NCBI GenBank assembly: GCA_019694455.1
Contig: JAIBBY010000054.1
Location: 1 to 32,742 of the forward strand
Reading direction: 5' to 3'
Source of the DNA: Pirellulales bacterium
Lineage (GTDB): Bacteria > Planctomycetota > Planctomycetia > Pirellulales > JAEUIK01
DNA: 32,742 nt
Shown here: positions 25,765-32,742 of the stretch, in pieces
Numbering within the stretch: position 1 is the first letter of the stretch
Layout: each line of letters begins with the position of its first letter
Made by a program: the position numbers and the translations under genes
Notes under the pieces: generated by a model
The model's database searches: none
What the model saw: only the letters and a program-made list of their open reading frames with translations
What the model was told of the DNA's origin: nothing

Positions 25765-26116
25765 ATGCAGATCCAATCATGGCGGTTTGCCGCAAGCGAG
25801 GCTAGACGCCATTTGGCGATCAATGGTTCGCGCCGTCGCAAAAGCGGCGCGCTGGCCGCTGATTAGTTCCGCCCGCCGAACCAGCGCTGGATGCGGTTGT
25901 TTCTGAGCATGATTTGAAGCTTCTCGAACATTTCGGAGCCTTCCTCGAAGTGGATCCCTCGGACGGGCTCGGGCGTCGGCATTCTATGCTCCGGCAGCGC
26001 TGCTTGCACCGACCTCGGGGGGTAAACTTTTTGGCGGGGGAGTGTCACAGTTCTCTAGGCCGGTCCGTATCACGGTTGCGCACATTATCCACGACGCTTA
26101 TTACGGGGGACAACGC
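25765..26116. other. Divergent intergenic region between hen1 and the TPR-CHAT gene
   Basis: 352 bp without a convincing gene. A minus-strand frame (25863-26048) ends in FEKLQIMLRNNRIQRWFGGRN but has no ribosome site or recognised family, so I do not call it. The region must hold both promoters. ACGGGGGACAACGC precedes the CHAT ATG. No clear palindromic operator was found. Confidence 0.5.
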
Positions 26117-29011
26117 ATGTCCGCTATTCATGCCGCCGGCGCGATCGGTTCGCTTGGCCATCGAGCCAGGCGAGCGAGCTTTTGCCTTGCAGGTCGCTTG
26201 ATCGTGATGGGATGCGCCGTCTTTTTGGGCGCATCGGTCGCGCTGGCCGACCCGACCATGTTGCAGTACGAACATCAACTGACCGAGTTGCTCCACCAGG
26301 GGCGTTATCAAGACGCCGAGTCGGTGGGACGCACCATGCTCGACTATGCGCTGCGCCAATTCGGCCAAGGTTCGGACATGCACTCCGCCGCGCTGACTGA
26401 CCTATCGGCGGTGTACTTCGAGTGGGGACGATTTCAAGACGCCGAACGCATGGCCAAGGACTCGATCGCGATCTTCGAAGCGCGCTGGGGACCTCACAAT
26501 TTGGTCTTGTCCGACGCGCTCAACAATCTCGCGAGCTGTTTTAACAAGCAATGCCGCTACGGCGAGGCGATTCGCATGCATCAGCGGGCGCTGGCGATTC
26601 GACAAGCCAATTGGGGCGCCGAGTCGCCGCAGGTCGCCATGTCGCTCGAAAACATGGCGCTCGGCTACGTCGGCCTGGAGCAATTCGCCGAAGCCGAAGC
26701 GTTGTACGCCAAGGCGCGGTCGATCCACGTGAAGAATCACGGCTGGCGACACCGTACGGTGGGAATCAACTTGTGCAACACGGGATTGTTGTATATGCAA
26801 CTCGGTCGCCGAGACGAGGCCGAGTCGTTCCTGAAAGAGGCCGTCGCCTTGAGCGAGGAAATTGGCAACCCCAAAAAAGTGGCCACCTGCCTGGAGAGCC
26901 TGGGCACGATCTGCACCTTACGTCACCGGTACGACGAGGCGGAAAAGTACCATCTTCAGGCGCGAGAAAACATCGCCGCGGCGATGGGGGCGGAAAGTCC
27001 CTTTGTCGACGCGCTCGACGGCTTGGGGCACCTCTACTTCGCCCAAGATCGCTTGGACGAGGCGGAAGCGGTCTTTCGCCGCGCCTTGGTGGCTGACGAA
27101 CAGATTTACGGCGCAAAATCGACAGAGCTGGCGCAAGACCTGGTGGATATCGGCCGCGTATTAAGTATTCGCAAACAGTACAGCGAGGCGGAAACGCTGT
27201 ACGACCTGGCGCTCTCGATCACGGAAGCCGCCGAGGGGAGTCACTCAGATCGGGCGGAAATACGCTATCTGAGAGGCCTGGCCGCGTGGAACGCGGGACA
27301 TCGCGAAAAGGGGCAGGCCGACTTTGAAGCGGGCATGCGACTGGCCGACGAGGAACGCGCTTCGTTCATTGGCGGCGCGCATGAGCGCAGTGAGTCTTAC
27401 GGGGTGCTGCAAGACCGCTTCATCGTGCCGGCGCAGTACTACTTGGATGACGGCCAGTTTGACGCAGGTTTTCAAGCCTTGGAGCGAGGTCGCAACCGCT
27501 CGCTGTTGGAGCAGATGGCCAGCGCCCATGTCAATTTGCTCGAGGGCCTGCCGGCAGAACAGCGACAAGCCTTGGAGCAGGCTGAACAGCAAGCTTATGC
27601 TGAAATCGCGAGCATCGAGCGCCAACTGGAGGTTCTGCCGCTTCGCGAAGATCTCGACGAGTCGGGCCGAAAGCAGGAGTTGCAACGGCTGCGGAGCGCG
27701 CTGGCTGTCGCTCGACATCAGGCCGTCGAAGCGTACTCCGCCATTCGCACGGCGAGTCCTAAGTTTCGGGACATTGTCGGTCAACAACTCAAACCGATCG
27801 ATTTGCCGCATCTTCAGACCTGGCTCGGCGAGCGCAGCGCCATCGCACTGTACTACTCCATCTCGAAGTACGGCGTCCATGTGCTGTCAGTCGGCGGTCC
27901 CGACGACATGCCGCGCGACGAGAAGATTGTTGTGAACGACCAGCAAGCTCAATCGCTGGGGCTGGCCGCTGGTGAGCTAACGGCTTATGACGCGCAGACG
28001 ATGCTGGCCAACGAGGCTGGCGATGGGGTGTTGCAATTGTTGTCCAAGCCGGAGAAGTCATCTAGCGCTATCGACAAGCTGGCCGCGCTGTGGACGCTGC
28101 TGACGCCCGAGGCGATTCGGGCGCGCCTGCTGGATGGCAGCGTGAAGCAGTTGGTGATTGTGCCCGACGGCCCGCTGGCGCAGTTGCCTTTTGAGGCGTT
28201 GGTGACCAATGCGGGCGCCGCGCCGGAATATCTGGTCGATGTTGGGCCGCCAATCCAGTATGCGCCGTCGGCGACGATTTTGTTGAATCTGGCCACGCGG
28301 CCGGCTGGTGAAGTGCCCGCCAATCGCGAGCCGGTGTTGGCGGTGGGCGATCCGGCGTATGCCGCGGAGCCAGCGGGCGCGACCTCGGCGCGTTACGGCG
28401 GGCTGGGCGGACAGCTTGCGCGTCTGCCGTATTCAGGGCAGGAAGCGACTTGGGTGACGGAGGTTTTTGGCAAGCAAGGGGTCAAGGCGGCGATCCTCAA
28501 AGGGAAATTGGCCACGGAGCGGATGGTTCGCGGCAATGTCGCCGGGCGGCGCATTGTGCACCTGGCGTGTCATGGCCTGGCCGACCAATCGTACGGCAAC
28601 TTTTTTGGAGCGCTGGCGCTGGCGCCGGATACCGGCGGCGCGGCCGACGATGGATTTTTGTCGCTGCCCGAGATTTATCAGCTCGATTTGCGGGCGTGCG
28701 ATTTGTCGATCTTGAGCGCGTGCCAGACGAACTACGGGCCGAACCAGCAGGGCGAAGGGGTGTGGTCGCTCTCGCGCGGATTTCTGGTGGCCGGCGCGCG
28801 GCGCGTGGTGGCCAGCAACTGGCTGGTCGACGACGAGGCGGCGGCGAGTCTTGTCAGTTATTACTGCGCTCAACTGGCGAAGCAGGAACACGACGGACAG
28901 ACGCCCGACTACGCACGGGCCCTGTGCGAGGCCAAGCGCTGGATTCGCAAGCAAGCGAAATGGCAGAGTCCGTACTATTGGTCGACGTTCGTGCTGATTG
29001 GTCCGGGTTGA
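26117..29011 (+). CDS. Secreted TPR-CHAT protein (caspase-like protease domain)
   Basis: 964 residues from the ATG at 26117 (GGGGGA upstream). An Arg-rich start leads to hydrophobic LIVMGCAVFLGASVALADP, a signal peptide or anchor. Residues about 50-430 are tandem tetratricopeptide repeats of about 42 residues (A.LYAKA.., LGRRDEAESFLKEAV, YDEAEKYHLQA). A Glu/Arg/Gln-rich coiled region follows at about 480-560. The C-terminal CHAT domain has both catalytic residues: H819 in RIVHLACHGLAD and C869 in LSILSACQTNYG, then VVASNW and WSTFVLIG. CHAT proteases cut partner proteins, for example in Craspase and gasdermin systems. An export signal is atypical for those, so the substrate may be in the envelope. 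Confidence 0.93.
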   Translation: MSAIHAAGAIGSLGHRARRASFCLAGRLIVMGCAVFLGASVALADPTMLQYEHQLTELLHQGRYQDAESVGRTMLDYALRQFGQGSDMHSAALTDLSAVYFEWGRFQDAERMAKDSIAIFEARWGPHNLVLSDALNNLASCFNKQCRYGEAIRMHQRALAIRQANWGAESPQVAMSLENMALGYVGLEQFAEAEALYAKARSIHVKNHGWRHRTVGINLCNTGLLYMQLGRRDEAESFLKEAVALSEEIGNPKKVATCLESLGTICTLRHRYDEAEKYHLQARENIAAAMGAESPFVDALDGLGHLYFAQDRLDEAEAVFRRALVADEQIYGAKSTELAQDLVDIGRVLSIRKQYSEAETLYDLALSITEAAEGSHSDRAEIRYLRGLAAWNAGHREKGQADFEAGMRLADEERASFIGGAHERSESYGVLQDRFIVPAQYYLDDGQFDAGFQALERGRNRSLLEQMASAHVNLLEGLPAEQRQALEQAEQQAYAEIASIERQLEVLPLREDLDESGRKQELQRLRSALAVARHQAVEAYSAIRTASPKFRDIVGQQLKPIDLPHLQTWLGERSAIALYYSISKYGVHVLSVGGPDDMPRDEKIVVNDQQAQSLGLAAGELTAYDAQTMLANEAGDGVLQLLSKPEKSSSAIDKLAALWTLLTPEAIRARLLDGSVKQLVIVPDGPLAQLPFEALVTNAGAAPEYLVDVGPPIQYAPSATILLNLATRPAGEVPANREPVLAVGDPAYAAEPAGATSARYGGLGGQLARLPYSGQEATWVTEVFGKQGVKAAILKGKLATERMVRGNVAGRRIVHLACHGLADQSYGNFFGALALAPDTGGAADDGFLSLPEIYQLDLRACDLSILSACQTNYGPNQQGEGVWSLSRGFLVAGARRVVASNWLVDDEAAASLVSYYCAQLAKQEHDGQTPDYARALCEAKRWIRKQAKWQSPYYWSTFVLIGPG

Positions 29012-29090
29012 GGCTGGTTGGCGTGCGGTGGCGCGGAATAAGTACGACGTCCGGCTAAAGTCGAAGGCAGTCGCGAAGGTCAGGAAGGGT

Positions 29091-29525
29091 ATGACGCTAA
29101 TGCGAATGGACAACGTGCTCATCGTTGTCGACGACCTTGAAGCCACCAAGGCGTTTTTCATCGAACTGGGCCTCAGGCTGGAGGGCGAGACGACAGTCGA
29201 AGGGCCTTTGGTTGGACAACTGATCGGACTGGAGGATGTCCGAGCTACCCTGGCGATGTTGCGCACGCCCGACGGGCAGGGCATTGAGTTGGATAAGTTC
29301 CACACGCCCGATGCGATCCGATTTGGGCCGGTGGACGCGCCGGTCAACACGCTGGGGATCCGTCGAATTATGTTCGCCGTTGATGAAATCGATGTGGTGG
29401 TAGCGCGCCTGCGCGCGCATGGCGCAGAGGTCATTGGCGAAATGCAGTACGAGGACTCGTGCCGGCTTGCCTACATCCGCGGACCCGAGGGCATCATTGT
29501 CGCGCTGGCCGAGCAGCTTGGCTAA
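29091..29525 (+). CDS. VOC (glyoxalase/bleomycin resistance) superfamily protein
   Basis: 144 residues. The ATG at 29091 has AGGAAGG directly upstream; ATGs at 29100 and 29106 are alternatives. Two beta-alpha-beta-beta-beta motifs are visible: MDNVLIVVDDLEATKAFFIELGLRLEG and RRIMFAVDEIDVVVARLRAHGAEVIGE...YIRGPEGIIVALAE. This fold includes metal-dependent lyases, dioxygenases and resistance proteins. No specific activity can be assigned. It lies 79 bp after the CHAT gene on the same strand and may be read through from it. Confidence 0.85.
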   Translation: MTLMRMDNVLIVVDDLEATKAFFIELGLRLEGETTVEGPLVGQLIGLEDVRATLAMLRTPDGQGIELDKFHTPDAIRFGPVDAPVNTLGIRRIMFAVDEIDVVVARLRAHGAEVIGEMQYEDSCRLAYIRGPEGIIVALAEQLG

Positions 29526-29834
29526 GGCCGGCAGGTAGGGCGCGGGACTCGAGTTTGGCGTGGCCTGCTCGCTGCCAGCGTCGACCAGTCAACCCCTCAA
29601 GATAGCACCGAAACCGATTATGCGTCGTCCCGGCGCGACAAACTCTGGTCTCCCAGGCTTGTAAAGCGAAGCGAATGCAGTGCCCGCTCAAACTCTGCAT
29701 GTCGTAAAGAGTTCTCCGGCGGTCCACTTGTTTCCGACTGACTCCAGATTCTGAACCCGGTCGCGGGGCAGCGGAGAGTGAGAAGGCACGGTCGCGTCTT
29801 GATGTCTGGCTCATGCGATCGTGCCATCTTTCTA
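29526..29834. other. Gene-free spacer between VOC and TetR genes
   Basis: 309 bp separating convergent genes. Short frames in it show no family features. No repeat of the R1, R2 or R3 type and no strong terminator was seen. Confidence 0.5.
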
Positions 29835-30437
29835 TCAATCTGACCGTTTCATCAGACCGTCAAGGATCAATCCGACATGCAGATCGGCTCTTGTCACGAG
29901 CTTCTCCGCGGCGCCTTCCAAAAAACTGCTGACGACCAACCCGTATAGCATGTTCGAGATCGCGCGGACCGGCTCTTCCGGGTCAACGTCGCGGAAGACG
30001 CCCGCAGTGATACCGCGCCGCACCACGTCAACGAAGTACGGCTGCACTTCATCCCGGCCGGCAATCAGCAGCATAAGCGGCGAGTTGTCGCGAAACACTG
30101 CGCGCTGTTGGACGAAGAGTTCAACGGCGTCGGGGTGCTTTTGGCTGTAGCGTGCCACGGCGCGACAAGCGGTGCGAATAACGGCGACCGGGTCATCAAT
30201 ACAGGCAATTGTTTCGAAGATGAACTCTCTCAGTTCGGCGACCGTCCGCGCGGCCGCCGCCAGGAACAGGTCTTCCTTGCTCTTGAAGTGGTGGTAGACG
30301 GTGCCCTTCGCCACTCCGGCTGCTGCTGCGATCGCGTCCATCTCGGTCGCAGCAAACCCTCTCTCGGCGAACAACGCGACGGCACTCTCCAAGATGGACG
30401 TCTGCTTCGTGACGAGCTTGCGAGTAATATTCGGCAC
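29835..30437 (-). CDS. TetR/AcrR family transcriptional regulator
   Basis: About 200 residues. The helix-turn-helix region is ILESAVALFAERGFAATEMDAIAAAAGVAKGTVYHHFKSKEDLF, a textbook TetR N-terminus; the C-terminal ligand domain follows. The frame opens at a TTG (30491), but no ATG exists before the HTH. I prefer the GTG at 30437, with AGGA about 10 bases upstream, because the palindrome at 30456-30469 then lies just upstream of the gene instead of inside it. Divergent from the P450 gene, which it most likely represses together with itself through the paired palindromes; the inducer is unknown. Confidence 0.9.
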   Translation of the reverse strand: MPNITRKLVTKQTSILESAVALFAERGFAATEMDAIAAAAGVAKGTVYHHFKSKEDLFLAAAARTVAELREFIFETIACIDDPVAVIRTACRAVARYSQKHPDAVELFVQQRAVFRDNSPLMLLIAGRDEVQPYFVDVVRRGITAGVFRDVDPEEPVRAISNMLYGLVVSSFLEGAAEKLVTRADLHVGLILDGLMKRSD

Positions 30438-30455
30438 GAGATTGGTGTCCTGGGG

Positions 30456-30469
30456 CGACTGGCCAGTCG
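30456..30469. promoter_or_regulatory. Operator candidate O1 of the TetR-P450 region
   Basis: CGACTGGCCAGTCG, a perfect 14-bp palindrome, 18 bp upstream of the preferred TetR start. It shares 11 of 14 bases with O2 at 30566. Confidence 0.6.
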
Positions 30470-30565
30470 ATTTTAACAAGTTTGTGGACAAGCCTGGGAT
30501 TCATTTTGGAAAAAATTGGGTGTCTTTATTGAAAATCGCTGGCCAACTCGATTTAATGCCAAAAC

Positions 30566-30579
30566 CGACCGGTGAGTCG
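30566..30579. promoter_or_regulatory. Operator candidate O2 of the TetR-P450 region
   Basis: CGACCGGTGAGTCG, extended to the 7-bp inverted repeat AACCGAC-6-GTCGGTT (30563-30582). It is 39 bp before the P450 ATG and exactly 110 bp from O1. The common pattern is CGAC(C/T)GG..AGTCG. Confidence 0.6.
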
Positions 30580-30618
30580 GTTGTGTTCCGGAGCGCGCCG
30601 TCTCAGGGAGCTTTGGTT

Positions 30619-31980
30619 ATGATCGCGACAACCGTGCAAGACTCGGCTAATCAGCCTCTTTCTGGTCTTTTCGACGTACAATCTCTACCTGGTCCGGGCG
30701 TTGGCGCCGTTCGGCAGGCCTGGGAATACTGGTCGTCGCCCGAACGGTTTCTTCAACGCTGTGCGCAACTCGGCGATCGGTTCACTCTCAAAATGCCGGG
30801 TCACGGCACATGGGTTTGCCTCACCAATCCCGCTGATATCAAGCGAGTATTTCTCGCGGACTCCGGCGTGCTCCAGTTCAGCGAAGTCCTTCGCCGCCTA
30901 ACACCCGACGAAGTGGCCCTCGGACCAGTCGTGCACCTTGAAGGTCCGTCGCACATTCGTTGGCGGCGGATGACGCTTCCGTCCATGCAGGGTCAGCGAC
31001 TGAGTGTCTACGAGCCCTCAATGGTCGCGGCAACCGAGCGGATGCTCCAGCGATGGCCCTGGGGGGAGAGCGTCAGCCTGACAAGCTCCATGCAGGCACT
31101 TGCCCTGGAAGTGATGCTCGAAATCGTGTTTGGACTCGCAGATGTGAAGCGGCGCGAACAGGTTCGCCAACATGCTATGGCAATCTCGGCAGAGCTCGGC
31201 TCGAAGCGGTTTTTGCTCGCCCTGGTGCTAGGGATCGCGCGCGGTGGCCGCTGGACTGTCGGCTTCTCTCGACTTCGCTCGCTTGTGACCGCCATGGATC
31301 TACCGATGCGTGAGGAGCTGCAAGAACGACGACTGCAAGGGCAAACCGACCGCCCGGATGTGCTCTCGATGCTCCTGAGAGCGACCGACAGCCAAGAAAT
31401 TGGCATGTCTGACGACGAGATACTGAATACCTTGCGCACCTTGCTCTTGGCTGGCCAGGAGGCCACCGCCCTGCAACTGTGCTGGACCGCCGAACGCATG
31501 GTGCGCCATGCAGACGTGCTTCGGCGACTCGATGACACGATTTCGGTCGGCGACGACAGCTATTTGGACGCCGTCATCAAAGAGTCGATGCGAGTTCGTC
31601 CGGCGGTTCCGATCACTGCCCGCTACGTGGTTCAACCGTTGGAGTTGGATGGGCTCACAGTGCCGGCCGGCATGTTTGTCGTGCCGTTCATATTCCACGT
31701 GCATCGCCGGCCCGACATTTACCCGGAACCGCTGAGGTTTCGACCGGAAAGATTTTTGGAGCGTGACGCCGATCCCTACGCCTGGATTCCGCTCGGGGGA
31801 GGAGCGAGAAGATGCCTGGGTGGTCCCTTCGCACTCTTCGAAATGCGAGTCATCCTACGCACGATTCTGCAACACGCTCGGTTTCGCTTGACGACTGCTC
31901 CCGACGAAAAGATCGTCCACCGACAGATCGGCCTCGCCCCGCAACTGGGAGCGGTCGTGACGCTCGATCATCGAGGCTGA
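30619..31980 (+). CDS. Cytochrome P450
   Basis: 453 residues from the ATG at 30619 (GGGAG 9 bases upstream); the frame extends upstream only by chance. The I-helix oxygen-activation motif is AGQEAT (278-283), ExxR is E322/R325 (KESMRVRP), and the haem loop is IPLGGGARRCLGG with C399. The usual Phe seven residues before the Cys is Leu here. No transmembrane anchor is seen, so it is a soluble bacterial-type P450 that needs ferredoxin and reductase partners not encoded nearby. Substrate unknown. The divergent TetR gene and shared palindromes suggest induction by a small hydrophobic compound. Confidence 0.95.
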   Translation: MIATTVQDSANQPLSGLFDVQSLPGPGVGAVRQAWEYWSSPERFLQRCAQLGDRFTLKMPGHGTWVCLTNPADIKRVFLADSGVLQFSEVLRRLTPDEVALGPVVHLEGPSHIRWRRMTLPSMQGQRLSVYEPSMVAATERMLQRWPWGESVSLTSSMQALALEVMLEIVFGLADVKRREQVRQHAMAISAELGSKRFLLALVLGIARGGRWTVGFSRLRSLVTAMDLPMREELQERRLQGQTDRPDVLSMLLRATDSQEIGMSDDEILNTLRTLLLAGQEATALQLCWTAERMVRHADVLRRLDDTISVGDDSYLDAVIKESMRVRPAVPITARYVVQPLELDGLTVPAGMFVVPFIFHVHRRPDIYPEPLRFRPERFLERDADPYAWIPLGGGARRCLGGPFALFEMRVILRTILQHARFRLTTAPDEKIVHRQIGLAPQLGAVVTLDHRG

Positions 31981-32035
31981 TGAACTGTGCCAGGCAGGAC
32001 AGCTCGCGTCACACTCGCTACCATGCCAACTCAAG

Positions 32036-32152
32036 GTGGACACAATTCTCCGCTACAGCCATGTCGGCATGGGCGAGCGTAGCGAGGCCCTGGCGGCCCT
32101 ACCAAGCCTCGACGGCGGCGACGGTTTGCTGTTTTGCGAGAGAAGACTTTAG
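32036..32152 (+). pseudogene. C-terminal remnant of a tyrosine recombinase/integrase
   Basis: The reading frame VDTILRYSHVGMGERSEALAALPSL, then a variable tail to a TAG at 32150-32152, matches the last part of planctomycete phage-type integrases ('...YTHVG....A..ALP.L'). The segment carrying the catalytic Tyr would be the YSHVG turn or lie just before it. Everything upstream, including the catalytic Arg and His motifs, is missing, and the frame runs back toward the P450 stop without similarity. Its end touches a partial tRNA, the usual arrangement of an integrase and its attachment site. Confidence 0.5.
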
Positions 32153-32207
32153 TACGCCCGGCTGGAATCGAACCAGCAACCTGCGGATTAGAAGTCCGCT
32201 GCCCCCT
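32153..32207 (-). pseudogene. 3' half of tRNA-Arg(TCT), probable attachment-site remnant
   Basis: On the minus strand the following are present: anticodon arm GCGGA-CTTCTAA-TCCGC (anticodon TCT), variable loop AGGTT, T arm GCTGG-TTCGATT-CCAGC, acceptor strand CGGGCGT and discriminator A. The D arm and the 5' acceptor strand (ACGCCCG expected) are not found in the next 50 bases, so the gene is truncated at its 5' side. Integrases commonly recombine into exactly this 3' part of tRNA genes. Confidence 0.75.
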
Positions 32208-32394
32208 CGATACAAACGATTGTCGCGTCGAGACTTCGGGAAATCGCGATTCTGTCTTGGCGGATTGCTTGGCGCTTTTGGCGCAAGAAAACCCCGAGTT
32301 GGCGGCCCTAATCGAGGCGTGGCCGAAGCTCTCCGAACCGCTACGGCAAGCCGTGCTGGCCATCGTGGCGAGCGCGACCAGCAAACCGAACTGA
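32208..32394 (+). pseudogene. Possible C-terminal coding remnant next to the tRNA fragment
   Basis: The frame SGNRDSVLADCLALLAQENPELAALIEAWPKLSEPLRQAVLAIVASA then a stop at 32392-32394 has a regular amphipathic pattern (ELAALI..WP.L....+.A+L.+V). From memory, such a segment recurs in short proteins beside planctomycete integrase genes. No start codon exists in this part. The apparent N-terminus reading through the tRNA (GIEPATCGLEVRCP) is an antisense-tRNA artefact. Confidence 0.35.
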
Positions 32395-32742
32395 CCGGGG
32401 GACCGGGGGGGGCAAAATCTCCACAACGTCAACGCGGTGGACCGCACCCCAAGCGCGCGCACAAATTCGCGGGTTTTCGAGAGGGGTTTCCAAACTGGCG
32501 GAAGCTGGTCAGCGGCCCGGTAGGTTCTTCCTGGCGATGGCGGCCCGCATGGCCAGCGGGAACGGGCGCCGCGCGTCGGGAGACTTGCTTGCCGAAAGGT
32601 ACTTCCAAGCTCCCAAAGCAATCGAGGGGCATGGGAACGGGCGGAGCTACCCGGCAGTTTTTGTTTCGCGCTCATCGCGCCGGCCAGCGGCAAATGATGG
32701 GGGTGGGGGTCAGGGGGTCAGCAAAAAAAGTTGCGGGGCGCA
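32395..32742. other. Gene-free end of the window
   Basis: 348 bp with low coding signal and several poly-G/C runs. A minus-strand frame crosses it and the tRNA fragment, but has no family features. I see no identifiable element. Confidence 0.45.

Noticed and set aside
25863..26048. 61-codon minus-strand frame between hen1 and the CHAT gene
   Set aside because: No ribosome site or recognised family; it is too short to support without conservation data.
32134..32394. 86-codon protein beginning MREKTLVRPAGIEPATCGLEVRCPL
   Set aside because: The N-terminal part is the reverse-strand translation of a tRNA 3' half, a well-known false protein; only the C-terminal part is kept as a possible remnant.
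32031..32693. 220-codon minus-strand frame at the window end
   Set aside because: It crosses the tRNA fragment (SNPQVAGSIPAGR is again a tRNA translation) and the integrase remnant, and has no coherent fold.

Overview
The window reads as a high-GC planctomycete chromosome segment (order Pirellulales or close relatives). This follows from gene families seen mainly in that phylum: a DUF1559 protein with a prepilin-like N-terminus, a very large PVC-type CxxCH cytochrome protein, a TAT-exported Gfo/Idh/MocA oxidoreductase, a dockerin-tailed surface protein, an SGNH hydrolase paired with the cytochrome protein, and intergenic spaces filled with degenerate hairpin repeats. Assignments rest on motifs read by eye; no database search was possible.

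Left third (1-9500): isolated genes separated by repeat-rich spacers. In order they are the 3' end of a Calx-beta/dockerin protein, a Gfo/Idh/MocA oxidoreductase (-), a DUF1559 protein (-), a Phd/VapC-type toxin-antitoxin pair (-) with a palindromic operator candidate, an exported phosphodiesterase-like protein (+), ispG (-) and a PolB-like 3'-5' exonuclease (+). The spacers carry a hairpin composite in three copies plus one diverged copy, seven copies of a GC-rich 'gagacgcagagg' module, a 16-bp purine tandem array and a 72/80-bp direct repeat that ends in the ispG stop codon. None of these repeats was seen to the right of about 9.5 kb.

Middle (9520-16042, all -): a compact five-gene operon. 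Transcription order is a LuxE/PaaK-like adenylating enzyme, a LuxC/ALDH-like reductase, an iron-containing alcohol dehydrogenase, a PQQ-type beta-propeller lipoprotein and a HemN/HemW-like radical SAM protein. The first three suggest stepwise reduction of a carboxylic acid to an alcohol; substrate and product are unknown. This is the best candidate here for an undescribed pathway. Divergent from it is a + run: DUF971 protein, PVC-type cytochrome protein and SGNH hydrolase.

Right (20.7-26 kb, mostly -): hen1 and pnkp, the bacterial RNA end-healing, 2'-O-methylating and sealing pair. Downstream on the same strand is a RelE-like toxin-antitoxin pair. A 101-bp duplication of the 3' end of the SGNH hydrolase gene (one mismatch) brackets that pair, which is a clear trace of a recent insertion or duplication. 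Divergent from hen1 is a secreted TPR-CHAT protein with an intact His/Cys dyad.

Far right (29-32.7 kb): a VOC protein, then a TetR regulator divergent from a cytochrome P450. Their intergenic region holds two related 14-bp palindromes, which are probable operators. The window ends with debris of an integrated element: the last residues of a tyrosine recombinase abutting a 3' half tRNA-Arg(TCT), then a further coding remnant.
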